Source: Paenibacillus xylanivorans (GTDB taxonomy: Bacteria; Bacillota; Bacilli; Paenibacillales; Paenibacillaceae). Taken from it: 41,961 nt of DNA. The notes under the pieces are model-generated. The model was not told the DNA's origin, made no database searches, and saw nothing but the letters and a program-made list of their open reading frames with translations. The translations under genes were made by a program, and so were the position numbers. This document shows positions 18,346-26,444 of the stretch, piece after piece (within the stretch, counting starts at the first letter, position 1; every line of letters starts with the position of its first letter). The stretch covers positions 5,479-47,439 of the forward strand of contig NZ_LITU01000055.1 in NCBI RefSeq assembly GCF_001280595.1, in the 5' to 3' direction.

Positions 18346-20122
18346 TGCTTTTCTGCGCCTGGCATCTTCCTTCCGTAATCGTATGATTCTGATCTTTCTC
18401 TCGATAACGATCCTCCCCTTCATCCTATTCTCTGCATATGCCCATACCAAATCGATAGAAGGCATTCAGCAAGCCAATATTACATTCTCGATGAGTTATC
18501 TGGAGCAAGCCAAGATAAACGTGGAAACTTATTTAGCTCAGTTAAACGAAGGTATCAATAGCCTGATTGGTGACAAGACATTGCAGTATTTATTGGAGAG
18601 GCCTCCGTTAAGTCCAAAGGAAGAAGAGACGATCTCCGTTGATATGCTGAGTATCGTGTATGAAAAGAAAAAACAGATGGATGCGCTGCAGCTTCGAGTA
18701 TATCCACTAATTCCAGCAGATTATCCAACCTATATGAGAGCTTTGGAGGAATCTGCCTCGGTTGGTGAGGAGGAATGGTTTCGGCAAGCAGCGGACAGCA
18801 ATGTGCCGTATTGGCAATTATCAGTAAGTGATGGTCCGAATCGGGGGCCGCTGTTGTCTTATATCAAGACGTTCACAAGTCTGCACAGCAGGACGCCCCG
18901 CGGCATTGTGGTAACGGATCTGGCTGACAATCATCTAAGCAGATTCTTCTCACCTACCAAACGGCTGCAAAGGCAAAAATTTCTGATCATTGATGATAAA
19001 GACGCCATTCTTTTTGATTCGGCTGAGAATGAATGGACAGGCGATGTATTGCCCTCTCCACAACTGCTGGCCAAGCGCAATCTGTATAACGAAGGCGTTG
19101 AGAAATTGTCAATCTATGATCAAGAGCATTTGATCACTTTCGTCCGGATGGACAGCCTACCCTGGACGATTATCAGTCTGACTCCGATGGATGCTCTAGT
19201 GGAGCCCGTTACGGAGATGAATCACCTGCTCCTTGTCATTATTATTGTCTATTTGCTTGTATCCATTGGCGTCGTTATTTATCTTACCCGAAATTTCACT
19301 CAGCCTGTCCTTCGATTGGTACGTCTGATGCGAAAGCTGGAAGAAGGCGATTTTGGAATGTACATCCCGCATCAAGAACGCAAGGACGAGATAGGATGGC
19401 TGTTTCGTGGATTCGGCAGCATCGTACGTAAAATCGAGGATTTGATTGCACAATCCACCCGAGCCGAACGGAGCAAGAAAGAACTTGAATTTCAAGTACT
19501 CAGTCATCAAATCAATCCACATTTTCTGTACAACACGCTGGAATCGATCCGCTGGAAGGCAGAAAATAATGGACGCAGCGATATCGGGGAGATGGTGTCC
19601 GCACTAGGTAATTTATTGCGTCTCAGTCTCAATCAGGGCAAGGATATTACGACAGTGGGTCGTGAAATCGATCAGGTGAAGGCTTACGTGCAAATCGAAC
19701 AGGCCAGAATCGGCATGCCGCTACGGGTGGTGTACTTTTTTGATGAAGATATGCTGAATATAACGTTCATGCGGCTTTTACTGCAGCCTTTGGTTGAGAA
19801 TGCAATACAACACAGCATTCGTGGGAATTTCGAGCATGGCAAAGTTATACTCTCCGGACGAATAGAAGAGCAGGATCTGGTCATTGACATTACAGATAAC
19901 GGGAAGGGAATACCCGATTCAGTTATACAGGCATTGGAGGAGGAATCTGAGGATCAGAAGATGAGTGGGCGATCTGGTGTCGGCCTGCGCAATGTCAATG
20001 AGCGGTTAAAGATTTATTTTGGTTTAGAGTATAAATTACAAATCGAATCCAAGGAGGGCATAGGCACCCGAATTACAATCCGGCATCCGATTCTAAAAGA
20101 AAAATTAGAGAATGGGGCATAA
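18338..20122 (+). CDS. YesM-type sensor histidine kinase
   Basis: This 594-residue membrane kinase has a first transmembrane helix at about residues 16-36 and an extracellular sensor region of about 250 residues. A second helix lies at about 296-318, followed by a HAMP linker (about 320-370). The His_kinase domain has 'LSHQINPHFLYNTLESIRWKAENN', with the likely phosphorylated His395 in the PHF motif. A C-terminal ATPase domain has 'LLQPLVENAIQHSI' and 'ITDNGKGI' then 'GVGLRNVNERL'. All key residues are present. The eight-base overlap with the YesN gene makes it the cognate partner. With the adjoining LplA-like lipoprotein it forms a typical sugar-sensing set. Confidence 0.93.
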   Translation: MINAFLRLASSFRNRMILIFLSITILPFILFSAYAHTKSIEGIQQANITFSMSYLEQAKINVETYLAQLNEGINSLIGDKTLQYLLERPPLSPKEEETISVDMLSIVYEKKKQMDALQLRVYPLIPADYPTYMRALEESASVGEEEWFRQAADSNVPYWQLSVSDGPNRGPLLSYIKTFTSLHSRTPRGIVVTDLADNHLSRFFSPTKRLQRQKFLIIDDKDAILFDSAENEWTGDVLPSPQLLAKRNLYNEGVEKLSIYDQEHLITFVRMDSLPWTIISLTPMDALVEPVTEMNHLLLVIIIVYLLVSIGVVIYLTRNFTQPVLRLVRLMRKLEEGDFGMYIPHQERKDEIGWLFRGFGSIVRKIEDLIAQSTRAERSKKELEFQVLSHQINPHFLYNTLESIRWKAENNGRSDIGEMVSALGNLLRLSLNQGKDITTVGREIDQVKAYVQIEQARIGMPLRVVYFFDEDMLNITFMRLLLQPLVENAIQHSIRGNFEHGKVILSGRIEEQDLVIDITDNGKGIPDSVIQALEEESEDQKMSGRSGVGLRNVNERLKIYFGLEYKLQIESKEGIGTRITIRHPILKEKLENGA

Positions 20123-20128
20123 ATCGTT

Positions 20129-21028
20129 TTAATTCTCCGTTTTACTTAAGCCATTCATGCCGCTTTTGCGATATGCTAGCGGAACTAATCCTATTTGTTT
20201 GCGAAAAAGGGATGAGAAATAGCTCACACTTTGAAAGCCGCAGGCAAGTGCGATTTCACTCACAGATCTTTTGGTCTCCCTCAACATCTCACAACTTTTA
20301 TGAAGGCGGTATCGAGTTAGATAGTTGTTGGGAGTTTGACCCACGTATTTATTAAATAAAGTACAGCAGCGGCTTCGACAAACGGCTCCTGAGGACGCAA
20401 TGTCTTCAAGAGTTATTTTTTGCTCGTAGTTTTGATGAATGAATCGAGTCATTTTCTGAATATTCGTCCATAATTGCACATCATGGATATCCCCCACCTT
20501 CTGTTGCAAGTGATCTCCAATACCAGCACATAAAGATAAAGCCTGTGAAGTTAAGCGGAACGGATTTGGAGCAAAGCTATTGTGCATTTCAGCATAGATC
20601 GATTGAATGGATAACAATATCTCGTGCTGCCAGGATATCTGTTCTGCTAGTAATACAAAATCATCCATGTTTGGACCAAACTTCTCTTCCCAGTAAGCTC
20701 GTATGAACGAACCTTCCCCGATGAGAGAGGAATGGATCACTATAACAATAAATGCACAATTACAATGAGTGTGAGAAAAACCAAAATGCAAACGATGGCT
20801 ATTCACAAAAATCCCATTTCCTTGCTCTAATTTAATGGTCTGTCCGTTAACAGAATACTCCATGGAGCCTTCCAGAATGTAAATGAACTCTACGTCCGAA
20901 TGCCAATGAGCGGCAGCTGTAAAATTATCAAATTCATTCAAGCTTCCTCTCCGGACATACAAGGGTAGGTCAGGTAGATTATAATTCAATCGTTCCGATA
21001 AATCAGAAAATACCTCTAAATTTTTCAT
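20129..21028 (-). CDS. AraC-family regulator with N-terminal cupin domain
   Basis: This 299-residue transcription factor has a cupin sensor ('HWHSDVEFIYILEGSMEYSVNGQTIKLEQGNGIFVNS', about residues 40-85). The C-terminal AraC double helix-turn-helix is at about 195-293 ('ITLEDIASSGAVCRSRCCTLFNKYVGQTPNNYL' and 'SVSEIALACGFQSVSYFSSLFRKQIGLVPLAYRK'). The frame opens at a TTG at 21046 that overlaps the GGAGG motif. ATG 21028, 11 bases after GGAGG, is the more credible start. It converges on the kinase gene with six bases between the stops and diverges from the MATE exporter, which may be its target. The effector is unknown. Confidence 0.87.
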   Translation of the reverse strand: MKNLEVFSDLSERLNYNLPDLPLYVRRGSLNEFDNFTAAAHWHSDVEFIYILEGSMEYSVNGQTIKLEQGNGIFVNSHRLHFGFSHTHCNCAFIVIVIHSSLIGEGSFIRAYWEEKFGPNMDDFVLLAEQISWQHEILLSIQSIYAEMHNSFAPNPFRLTSQALSLCAGIGDHLQQKVGDIHDVQLWTNIQKMTRFIHQNYEQKITLEDIASSGAVCRSRCCTLFNKYVGQTPNNYLTRYRLHKSCEMLRETKRSVSEIALACGFQSVSYFSSLFRKQIGLVPLAYRKSGMNGLSKTEN

Positions 21029-21185
21029 CCAACAAAGTGCCTCCAATAAATATACGATTTTGACAAAAGTATAGCCAATATTTATGGAAAGGACAATGAA
21101 TTTATCCTATCTTGATAATATGGAAAGCAACAGAGAGGAGTGGATGTAAGTTAAAAAGAAAAATCCTATACAGTTAACTACTCCT

Positions 21186-22541
21186 ATGACGCGAGATTTT
21201 AATAAGGAATTAATCACGCTTGTCATTCCCATTGCATTACAAAATCTAATCTCAGCCACAGTCATATCAGCTGATGTAGTTATGTTGGGAATGATTAGCC
21301 AATCTACAATGTCGGCCGTATCGCTAGCGGGACAAATCACCTTCGCATTAACATTGTTTTACATGGGAATGGCTACGGGAGCAGGGATTCTAACCGCACA
21401 ATATTGGGGGAAGAAAGATGTACAAACCATACAGCGCATTCTCAGCACTGCCTGCATGTTCTCATTTAGTATCTCAATTTTGTTTTTTTTAGTATCTTTT
21501 TTATATCCTGAAACGTTAATGCATTTTTTTTCAAATGATAGTGAATTAATTCGGTATGGTTCAATATTTCTAAAGATGAATTCGTTTTCTTATCTTGCAA
21601 TGGGCATTTCACAAATGTATCTAAGCGTGATTAGAAGTATGGAAAATGCAAGACTAAGTGCTTGGATTAGTTCACTATGTTTAAGTTTAAACATTTTGTT
21701 TAATGCGTTATGCATCTTTGTGCTTTTCTCAGACAGACCTGAAATGGCAATCATGGCGGTAGCTCTTGCTACAGTTTTAGCTCGGTTTATTGAGTTGGGC
21801 TGCTGTGTTATTTATTCCGTGACGAGAGGATCGATTCGCTTTCGTTTTCCCATATGGGATGGTATTCAACGCAATCTCTTAAAAGATTTCCTGAAATACA
21901 CCATGCCTGTACAAGGCAATTATATTGTTTGGGGAGGGGCACTAACTGCGACTGCTGCAATTATTGGACATGTAAGTGCTGATATGGTTGCGGCGAATTC
22001 TGTTGCATCCGTGGTTAAGAATTTAACCATTGTCCTGTGTGGAGGTATTGCTAGTGGAGGATCTATATTGGTTGGGAAATATCTAGGTAAAGGGGAGATC
22101 GAGAAAGCCAAACAGGTGGGAAACAGAATGAATCTATATGCTTTACTATTTGGAATAATAGCAGGATGCACAATTATCCTGATAAAACCGCTTGTTTTCT
22201 CCGTAGTAAACCTAAATGTCATTTCTCAAAACTACTTGGATGGAATGTTATATATTAGTGCAGTTTATTGTATTGCTAAATCCATTAATGCAACCAATAT
22301 CTCAGGAATATTCACTGCAGGAGGTGACTCTAAATTTGGCTTTTGGTGTGATTCGATTGTAATGTGGGGTATTATTTTGCCGCTTGGCTATTTCTGTGCT
22401 TTTGTATGGAACGTATCACCCCTTGTGTTATATATCGTTATTAGTTTGGATGAGATCATTAAGTTGCCATTGGCATTTATTCGTTACCGCCAATACAAAT
22501 GGCTAAATAATATTACAAGGACTTTTTCGCCAGCCAGTTAA
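21186..22541 (+). CDS. MATE-family multidrug/Na+ (or H+) antiporter
   Basis: This protein of 451 residues has 12 predicted helices in two similar halves and begins 'LITLVIPIALQNLISATVISADVVMLGMISQSTMSAVSLAGQI', the classic MATE N-terminal signature. It should export cationic drugs or metabolites in exchange for Na+ or H+. The start is doubtful. ATG 21186 has no ribosome binding site, whereas AGAGGAG at 21134-21140 points to codon GTT at 21150, from which the frame is open (KKKNPIQLTTP ahead of the Met). A normal ATG/GTG/TTG may have been lost there. The gene is AT-rich compared with the sugar locus and is divergent from an AraC regulator. Confidence 0.88.
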   Translation: MTRDFNKELITLVIPIALQNLISATVISADVVMLGMISQSTMSAVSLAGQITFALTLFYMGMATGAGILTAQYWGKKDVQTIQRILSTACMFSFSISILFFLVSFLYPETLMHFFSNDSELIRYGSIFLKMNSFSYLAMGISQMYLSVIRSMENARLSAWISSLCLSLNILFNALCIFVLFSDRPEMAIMAVALATVLARFIELGCCVIYSVTRGSIRFRFPIWDGIQRNLLKDFLKYTMPVQGNYIVWGGALTATAAIIGHVSADMVAANSVASVVKNLTIVLCGGIASGGSILVGKYLGKGEIEKAKQVGNRMNLYALLFGIIAGCTIILIKPLVFSVVNLNVISQNYLDGMLYISAVYCIAKSINATNISGIFTAGGDSKFGFWCDSIVMWGIILPLGYFCAFVWNVSPLVLYIVISLDEIIKLPLAFIRYRQYKWLNNITRTFSPAS

Positions 22542-22607
22542 GAAATATGCGTCTTAGAATGTAAGGTCAACTAAAATAAATAGATTAAATGCAGAGGGGA
22601 CTAAGGC

Positions 22608-23237
22608 ATGAATATTACAGAACGAATGGCAAACCGACAACTGTTTACTGATCACGATGCGAATTATCCACAGGAAGCTTCTGATCTGGCTCGGGCGCGT
22701 CAACGAGGAAAGGCACTATGTTATGAGATCAATCGCTTACATCCCGATGATATTGAAATGCGTAAGGCTCTGATGGAACAACTTTTCGGTAGTATTGGTG
22801 AAAATGTTTGGATGGAACCTCCTATTCGGATGTCTTATGGATCAAACACTACAGTAGGCAATAATGTCTATATCAACTTTAATTTAACTGTTGTCGATGA
22901 CTATAAAGTCACGATTGGAAACGATGTCATGTTTGGCCCAAATGTCACGATTGCTGTAACCAATCATCCAGTACACCCAGAAAAGCGCAAAGAAGGTGGA
23001 ATGTTCGCTCTACCGGTAGTTATCGAGGATGGTGCATGGATCGGTAGCTGCGCTGTGATTGTGCCAGGAGTTACTATCGGTGCGGGTAGTGTGATCGGTG
23101 CAGGAAGCGTGGTAACCAAGGATATCCCTAGTAATGTAATCGCTGTCGGAAATCCCTGCAGGGTCCTACGTGATATCACGGATCATGACAGAGAGTATTA
23201 CTACAAAAACATGCGTTTCGACCAAGTGGAATGGTAA
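22608..23237 (+). CDS. Sugar O-acetyltransferase of the LacA/Maa type
   Basis: This 209-residue left-handed beta-helix acetyltransferase should transfer an acetyl group from acetyl-CoA to a 6-hydroxyl of maltose, galactosides or a related sugar. It begins with the Maa domain ('TERMANRQLFTDHD...YPQEASDLARARQRGKALCYEINRLHP'). The hexapeptide repeats are 'IGNDVMFGPNVTIAVTNHPVHPEKR', with the likely catalytic His120, and 'IVPGVTIGAGSVIGAGSVVTKDIPSNVIAVGNPCRVLR'. Length and motifs are complete. GAGGGG precedes the ATG with suitable spacing. It stands 66 bases after the MATE gene, so a shared transcript is possible. Confidence 0.92.
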   Translation: MNITERMANRQLFTDHDANYPQEASDLARARQRGKALCYEINRLHPDDIEMRKALMEQLFGSIGENVWMEPPIRMSYGSNTTVGNNVYINFNLTVVDDYKVTIGNDVMFGPNVTIAVTNHPVHPEKRKEGGMFALPVVIEDGAWIGSCAVIVPGVTIGAGSVIGAGSVVTKDIPSNVIAVGNPCRVLRDITDHDREYYYKNMRFDQVEW

Positions 23238-23311
23238 TGGATAACCAAGCAAATAATCAAATCTAACTTGGGCCGATTAGACGCTACCTGGCAAGGAGAG
23301 AATATGGAAGA

Positions 23312-23470
23312 ATGATGCCACTCATTGTTGAAATCATTATATCAGTTTGTATTTTGATTGGATTATATTTTGTAATAGGTAGGTTATTGGAATCCCCACG
23401 TGTTGTCAGTTACGCAGAGCATCTAGAAGAACAATTTGAAAAAAATCTTTATGAAGACAACCCAAATTGA
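23312..23470 (+). CDS. Small single-pass membrane protein (52 residues), unrecognised
   Basis: The frame encodes one hydrophobic helix (about residues 4-23, LIVEIIISVCILIGLYFVIG), then a charged, acidic tail ending EKNLYEDNPN. The arrangement looks like a real small membrane protein with the tail in the cytoplasm or outside, but I do not recognise a family. AAGGAG (23293-23298) is best spaced for an ATG at 23304, which reads only Met-Glu-Glu-stop. That stop TGA overlaps the ATG at 23312, so the small protein may be made by reinitiation. It follows the acetyltransferase by 74 bases. Confidence 0.5.
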   Translation: MMPLIVEIIISVCILIGLYFVIGRLLESPRVVSYAEHLEEQFEKNLYEDNPN

Positions 23471-23800
23471 ATAATAAGGTATAGGAACTATAAGATTAAA
23501 TTGCTGTTATCCCCTTTTCGTAGACAAGAGAAAAAAGACATCTGTTAAGATGGACTTGATCTTGCTGAGCGGAGGGGGTTTTTTTCATGGATAAAAAAGG
23601 AAAAACCAATAAATGGTGCCGAAAGGGTCGGCTCGTATATGAATTGAACGAACGGGTGGGATAGTTTAAGCTTATTCACACTGGTTTATCATAGATTGTA
23701 TTTAAACACATTAAAAAGCCGATTCTTTCCTTATGCGGGAATGAGTTTTCTTTAGCCAAAAACACGATGACATTCAAAATAAGTGAAATAGGGTGGAAAC
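23471..23800 (+). other. Intergenic stretch before the Mga/PRD-like regulator
   Basis: Apart from the 25-residue ORF at 23587-23664 I see no gene here. A short stem AAGAT/ATCTT occurs near 23547-23563 and a T7 run at 23579-23585, but the T run sits between a ribosome binding site and an ATG, so it is not a clear terminator. No recognised riboswitch or convincing sigma-A promoter was found. Confidence 0.4.
23587..23664 (+). CDS. Possible 25-residue basic peptide
   Basis: A very strong site GGAGGGGG (23571-23578) lies eight bases before this ATG. The frame encodes a basic peptide with one Trp-Cys pair (KWCRKGR) and ends in TAG. No family is recognised. It could be a leader or signal peptide for the regulator gene 137 bases downstream, or chance. 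Confidence 0.3.
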   Translation: MDKKGKTNKWCRKGRLVYELNERVG

Positions 23801-25237
23801 ATGGATAAGGGATTTACATTAGCTAGTCAACTATTAACGCTGCTTGATACGGAACAAAGATGGTTTACCTTAGCTGAAGTTGAAAAAAGTTTAGGGGTCT
23901 CAGATAAAACAATACGTAAGATGGTGGATGAAATCAGCAAGCAATTGCCGCCGACTGTAACTATAGAAGTTTCTAGAGGAAAGGGAATCGTTCTTCTGCG
24001 TGACGGGCGAAGTGAGACGATGAGTGAAGTGATTTCTTCGATGTTCAGACAAACCATCTTTTATCGACTGATGAATGTATTGTTTACGAATGTGGAACGG
24101 CTGTCCGTGGAGGAGCTTGCCGGAGTCATGTTTATGAGTACCTCGTCTTTGAAGAAACTAATTGTGCAATTAAATAATAATGATCTAAAAGCGTATAAGC
24201 TACGCATTACGTATTCAACCCCAATGATCAAAGGAAATGAAATGAATATTCGATATTTCTATTGGAAGTTATATTGTGATGCGTATGAGTTCACAGGATG
24301 GCCCTTTGCAAATGTCGATTTTGCATATATCAATCAGTTAATCACAAATACAGAGAATGAGAAAAACATTGTATATTTTATCAATTCCAAAAGGAGATTA
24401 TCCTTTTTGTTGGCCATTGTTGTGGAAAGAGTCGCTAAAAGGGAATACGTAAAAATCGACGAAAATGGCTACCCCTGGGAAAAAGGGATGTTTTATTTAC
24501 CCGTGGAGATCCTTGCAAAGAGTCTTGAAGAAAAGTTCTCCATTGATTTCTCCAAAAGTGAAATTTGCTTTATGCAGTCCCTGGTTAGTCTCAGCCAATA
24601 TCATTATTATGAAGGATCGGAAATAACGCCGATGAAAGAAGTCGAATTGCATAAAGATAAAGAAGAATATCAAATGGGGAATCTGCTTCTAAGACTACTG
24701 GCAAAAGTATACCCCAACTTGGAGATGGAAGAACGATTTATATTGGAGATATACGCGTTCTTTGACAAGTTATTAATCGATAATGCAATTTCTGAATGGA
24801 TGATGATTTCAAAAAGTAATTTAACGGCATATGTACAAAAGGAATGCCAGCAGATTTATCAAGAACTGCAAACCTGCATGCAAACGTGGAGTAAAGCTTA
24901 TCCTGCCGTTTTGTATAATCATTTTCATTTGACCAAGCTAACCTTAATTGTTCGTTCAAGTTTACGTTATAAAAAGAAAAGAGCCTTCTTAGTAATTGGG
25001 GAAGAATTCTCAATTCGTCATTACATAGCCGATTTGATCAAGAAGGAAATTGGGGATCAGTTGATCATCAATACGTCCATAATGAAAGGGCTCTCCGACG
25101 AAATGATGCAGCAAAATCAGATTGATTTTGTCATTAGTAATATCCCGGTTTCATTGCAGACCGTGCCTGTTGTTATTATCTCTACGATTCCGTCCAAAAG
25201 AGATCTAGACAACATTCGTAAAGAATTGCTTTTATAA
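23801..25237 (+). CDS. Mga/BglG-like transcriptional regulator with C-terminal EIIB-like domain
   Basis: This 478-residue regulator opens with a winged helix-turn-helix ('FTLAEVEKSLGVSDKTIRKMVDEISKQLPPTVTIEVSRGKGIVLL', residues 21-66). A second helix-turn-helix follows ('LSVEELAGVMFMSTSSLKKLIVQLNNNDL', about 100-130). A long helical middle region could be degenerate PRD modules. The last 90 residues look like an EIIB-type fold ('RAFLVIGEEFSIRHYIADLIKKEIGDQLIINTS...DFVISNIPV'). I do not see the conserved phosphorylated His of active PRDs, so it resembles Mga more than LicR or MtlR. It lies directly upstream of deoD and nupC in the same direction and likely controls nucleoside uptake and salvage. 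Confidence 0.75.
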   Translation: MDKGFTLASQLLTLLDTEQRWFTLAEVEKSLGVSDKTIRKMVDEISKQLPPTVTIEVSRGKGIVLLRDGRSETMSEVISSMFRQTIFYRLMNVLFTNVERLSVEELAGVMFMSTSSLKKLIVQLNNNDLKAYKLRITYSTPMIKGNEMNIRYFYWKLYCDAYEFTGWPFANVDFAYINQLITNTENEKNIVYFINSKRRLSFLLAIVVERVAKREYVKIDENGYPWEKGMFYLPVEILAKSLEEKFSIDFSKSEICFMQSLVSLSQYHYYEGSEITPMKEVELHKDKEEYQMGNLLLRLLAKVYPNLEMEERFILEIYAFFDKLLIDNAISEWMMISKSNLTAYVQKECQQIYQELQTCMQTWSKAYPAVLYNHFHLTKLTLIVRSSLRYKKKRAFLVIGEEFSIRHYIADLIKKEIGDQLIINTSIMKGLSDEMMQQNQIDFVISNIPVSLQTVPVVIISTIPSKRDLDNIRKELLL

Positions 25238-25265
25238 TTTGATCAATTATTTCCCTGACCCTCCG

Positions 25266-25304
25266 TAAGATTTTGGTCTAGTTTGTTATGACAAAAAATC
25301 TTAT
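25266..25304 (+). other. AT-rich inverted repeat upstream of deoD
   Basis: TAAGATTTT near 25266 is complementary to AAAATCTTA ending near 25304, with GTC/GAC pairs inside. It lies between the regulator stop and the deoD ribosome binding site. It may be a weak terminator or the regulator's operator; nothing in the sequence decides. Confidence 0.35.
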
Positions 25305-25394
25305 GCTCAATGTACTTTCCAAACAAATTTTCTTGAAGGCAAGAAGAGATTTCTTGGGAAGCCTGGTTTCACATTGAGAGTAGGAGGCAGAAAT

Positions 25395-26102
25395 ATGAGT
25401 AGGCATTTAGGCGCGAAAAAGGGAGAAGTAGCGGACATCGTTTTGCTTCCAGGAGATCCTTTGCGTGCAAAATTCGTAGCAGAACACTTTTTAGATGAGG
25501 TCAATTGTTATAACGAAGTAAGAGGCATGTATGGGTATACGGGATTATACAAGGGGATACGGGTATCCGTTCAGGGGACAGGGATGGGAAATCCATCGAT
25601 GAGTATCTATGCAACGGAATTGATCGTCGATTATGAAGTTAAGAAATTGATTCGTATCGGTACATGTGGAGCCATGCAGAAAGAAATTAATATCCGCGAT
25701 ATTGTAATAGCCCAAGCCGTGTCTTCAGATAGTAATATGACGGATAAGATTTTCCATGGCTGTAATTATGCACCTACGGCAGATTTCTCATTGTTAATGA
25801 AAGCGTATCAACAGGCACAAACTAAACAAGTAAGTGTATTTGTTGGTAACATCTATAACTCTGATGAATTCTACCGTGAGAACTTAGATCGACTTCACAA
25901 GTTTATGGATTTTGGTGTATTAGCAGTCGAAATGGAGAGCACAGCCCTATATACGTTAGCCGCTAAATATGGTGTGAAAGTATTATCCATCTTGACAGTA
26001 GGCAGTCAGCTGTTAACACAGGAGCACTTAACTCATCAAGAAAGTGAACAATCTTTTTATGAAATGGTTGAAATAGCTCTTAACGCAGCCATTGAGAGCT
26101 AG
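25395..26102 (+). CDS. deoD: DeoD-type purine-nucleoside phosphorylase with altered catalytic residues
   Basis: This 235-residue NP-I family protein cleaves purine nucleosides with phosphate in active relatives. Many DeoD features are kept: His4, 'LLPGDPLRAKF' (phosphate-binding Arg24), Arg43 in 'NEVRGMYG', 'GTGMGNPS', Arg87 in 'IRIGTCG', and the ribose-binding 'VEMES'. However, the segment that reads T-V-S-D-H in E. coli DeoD is TVGSQ here. Ser204 therefore replaces catalytic Asp204, and Ser217 replaces catalytic Arg217, with no gap in the alignment. The enzyme may have changed specificity or be catalytically weak. ATG 25395 is chosen because GGAGG (25383-25387) precedes it; an upstream TTG at 25374 has no site. 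It shares its neighbourhood with nupC. Confidence 0.9.
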   Translation: MSRHLGAKKGEVADIVLLPGDPLRAKFVAEHFLDEVNCYNEVRGMYGYTGLYKGIRVSVQGTGMGNPSMSIYATELIVDYEVKKLIRIGTCGAMQKEINIRDIVIAQAVSSDSNMTDKIFHGCNYAPTADFSLLMKAYQQAQTKQVSVFVGNIYNSDEFYRENLDRLHKFMDFGVLAVEMESTALYTLAAKYGVKVLSILTVGSQLLTQEHLTHQESEQSFYEMVEIALNAAIES

Positions 26103-26103
26103 T

Positions 26104-26373
26104 TTATCGATAAGAGGTGAAATCGCTGAGTCAATTGCTATCGCAGATTTATATAACCTAACACCCATGTAGGCTTCTGGAATCATCCAGAGCACAATGA
26201 TTACTTTAGGGATAGCTGTATTTTTGCAAGGCCTAATTAGCCAATATATATTTGCTCTTATTGATCTTTCAAATAAGCGGTTCTTTTATGAAAGGTATGA
26301 TGGGGATCACGTCAAGCCACACCTAGTTGGATGTTATATTTTTCTTGCTGAGTGTGATAGTGATCTGCATTAA
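26104..26373 (+). pseudogene. Remnant of an NCS2-type purine permease (N-terminal part)
   Basis: One frame reads through this gap with a single in-frame TAG (26170). Before the stop it reads EIAESIAIADLYNLTPM; after it, ASGIIQSTMITLGIAVFLQGLISQ. This matches, from memory, the NCS2 signature in which a loop of the form 'LGL.P......LI...' leads into '...GIATLLQ'. The frame ends at TAA 26371 without the remaining ten or so helices. It lies between deoD and nupC, where a purine base permease would fit the operon. The part after the TAG could still be translated from ATG 26197 (58 residues), but no ribosome binding site is visible. Confidence 0.42.
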
Positions 26374-26444
26374 CCTTTGGGTTAGGGAACAGTCGCTTTG
26401 TTTTGCTGCGCCAATTTTCAGTAAGTATTTTAGGAGGGTTAAAC

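Noticed and set aside
23540..23590. Terminator made of the AAGAT/ATCTT stem and T7 run
   Set aside because: A GGAGGGGG sequence separates the stem from the T run, and the T run lies in the spacer of a ribosome binding site, so it does not fit a terminator.
25238..25394. Purine riboswitch upstream of deoD
   Set aside because: The conserved loop and junction bases of the purine aptamer are absent; only an AT-rich inverted repeat is seen.
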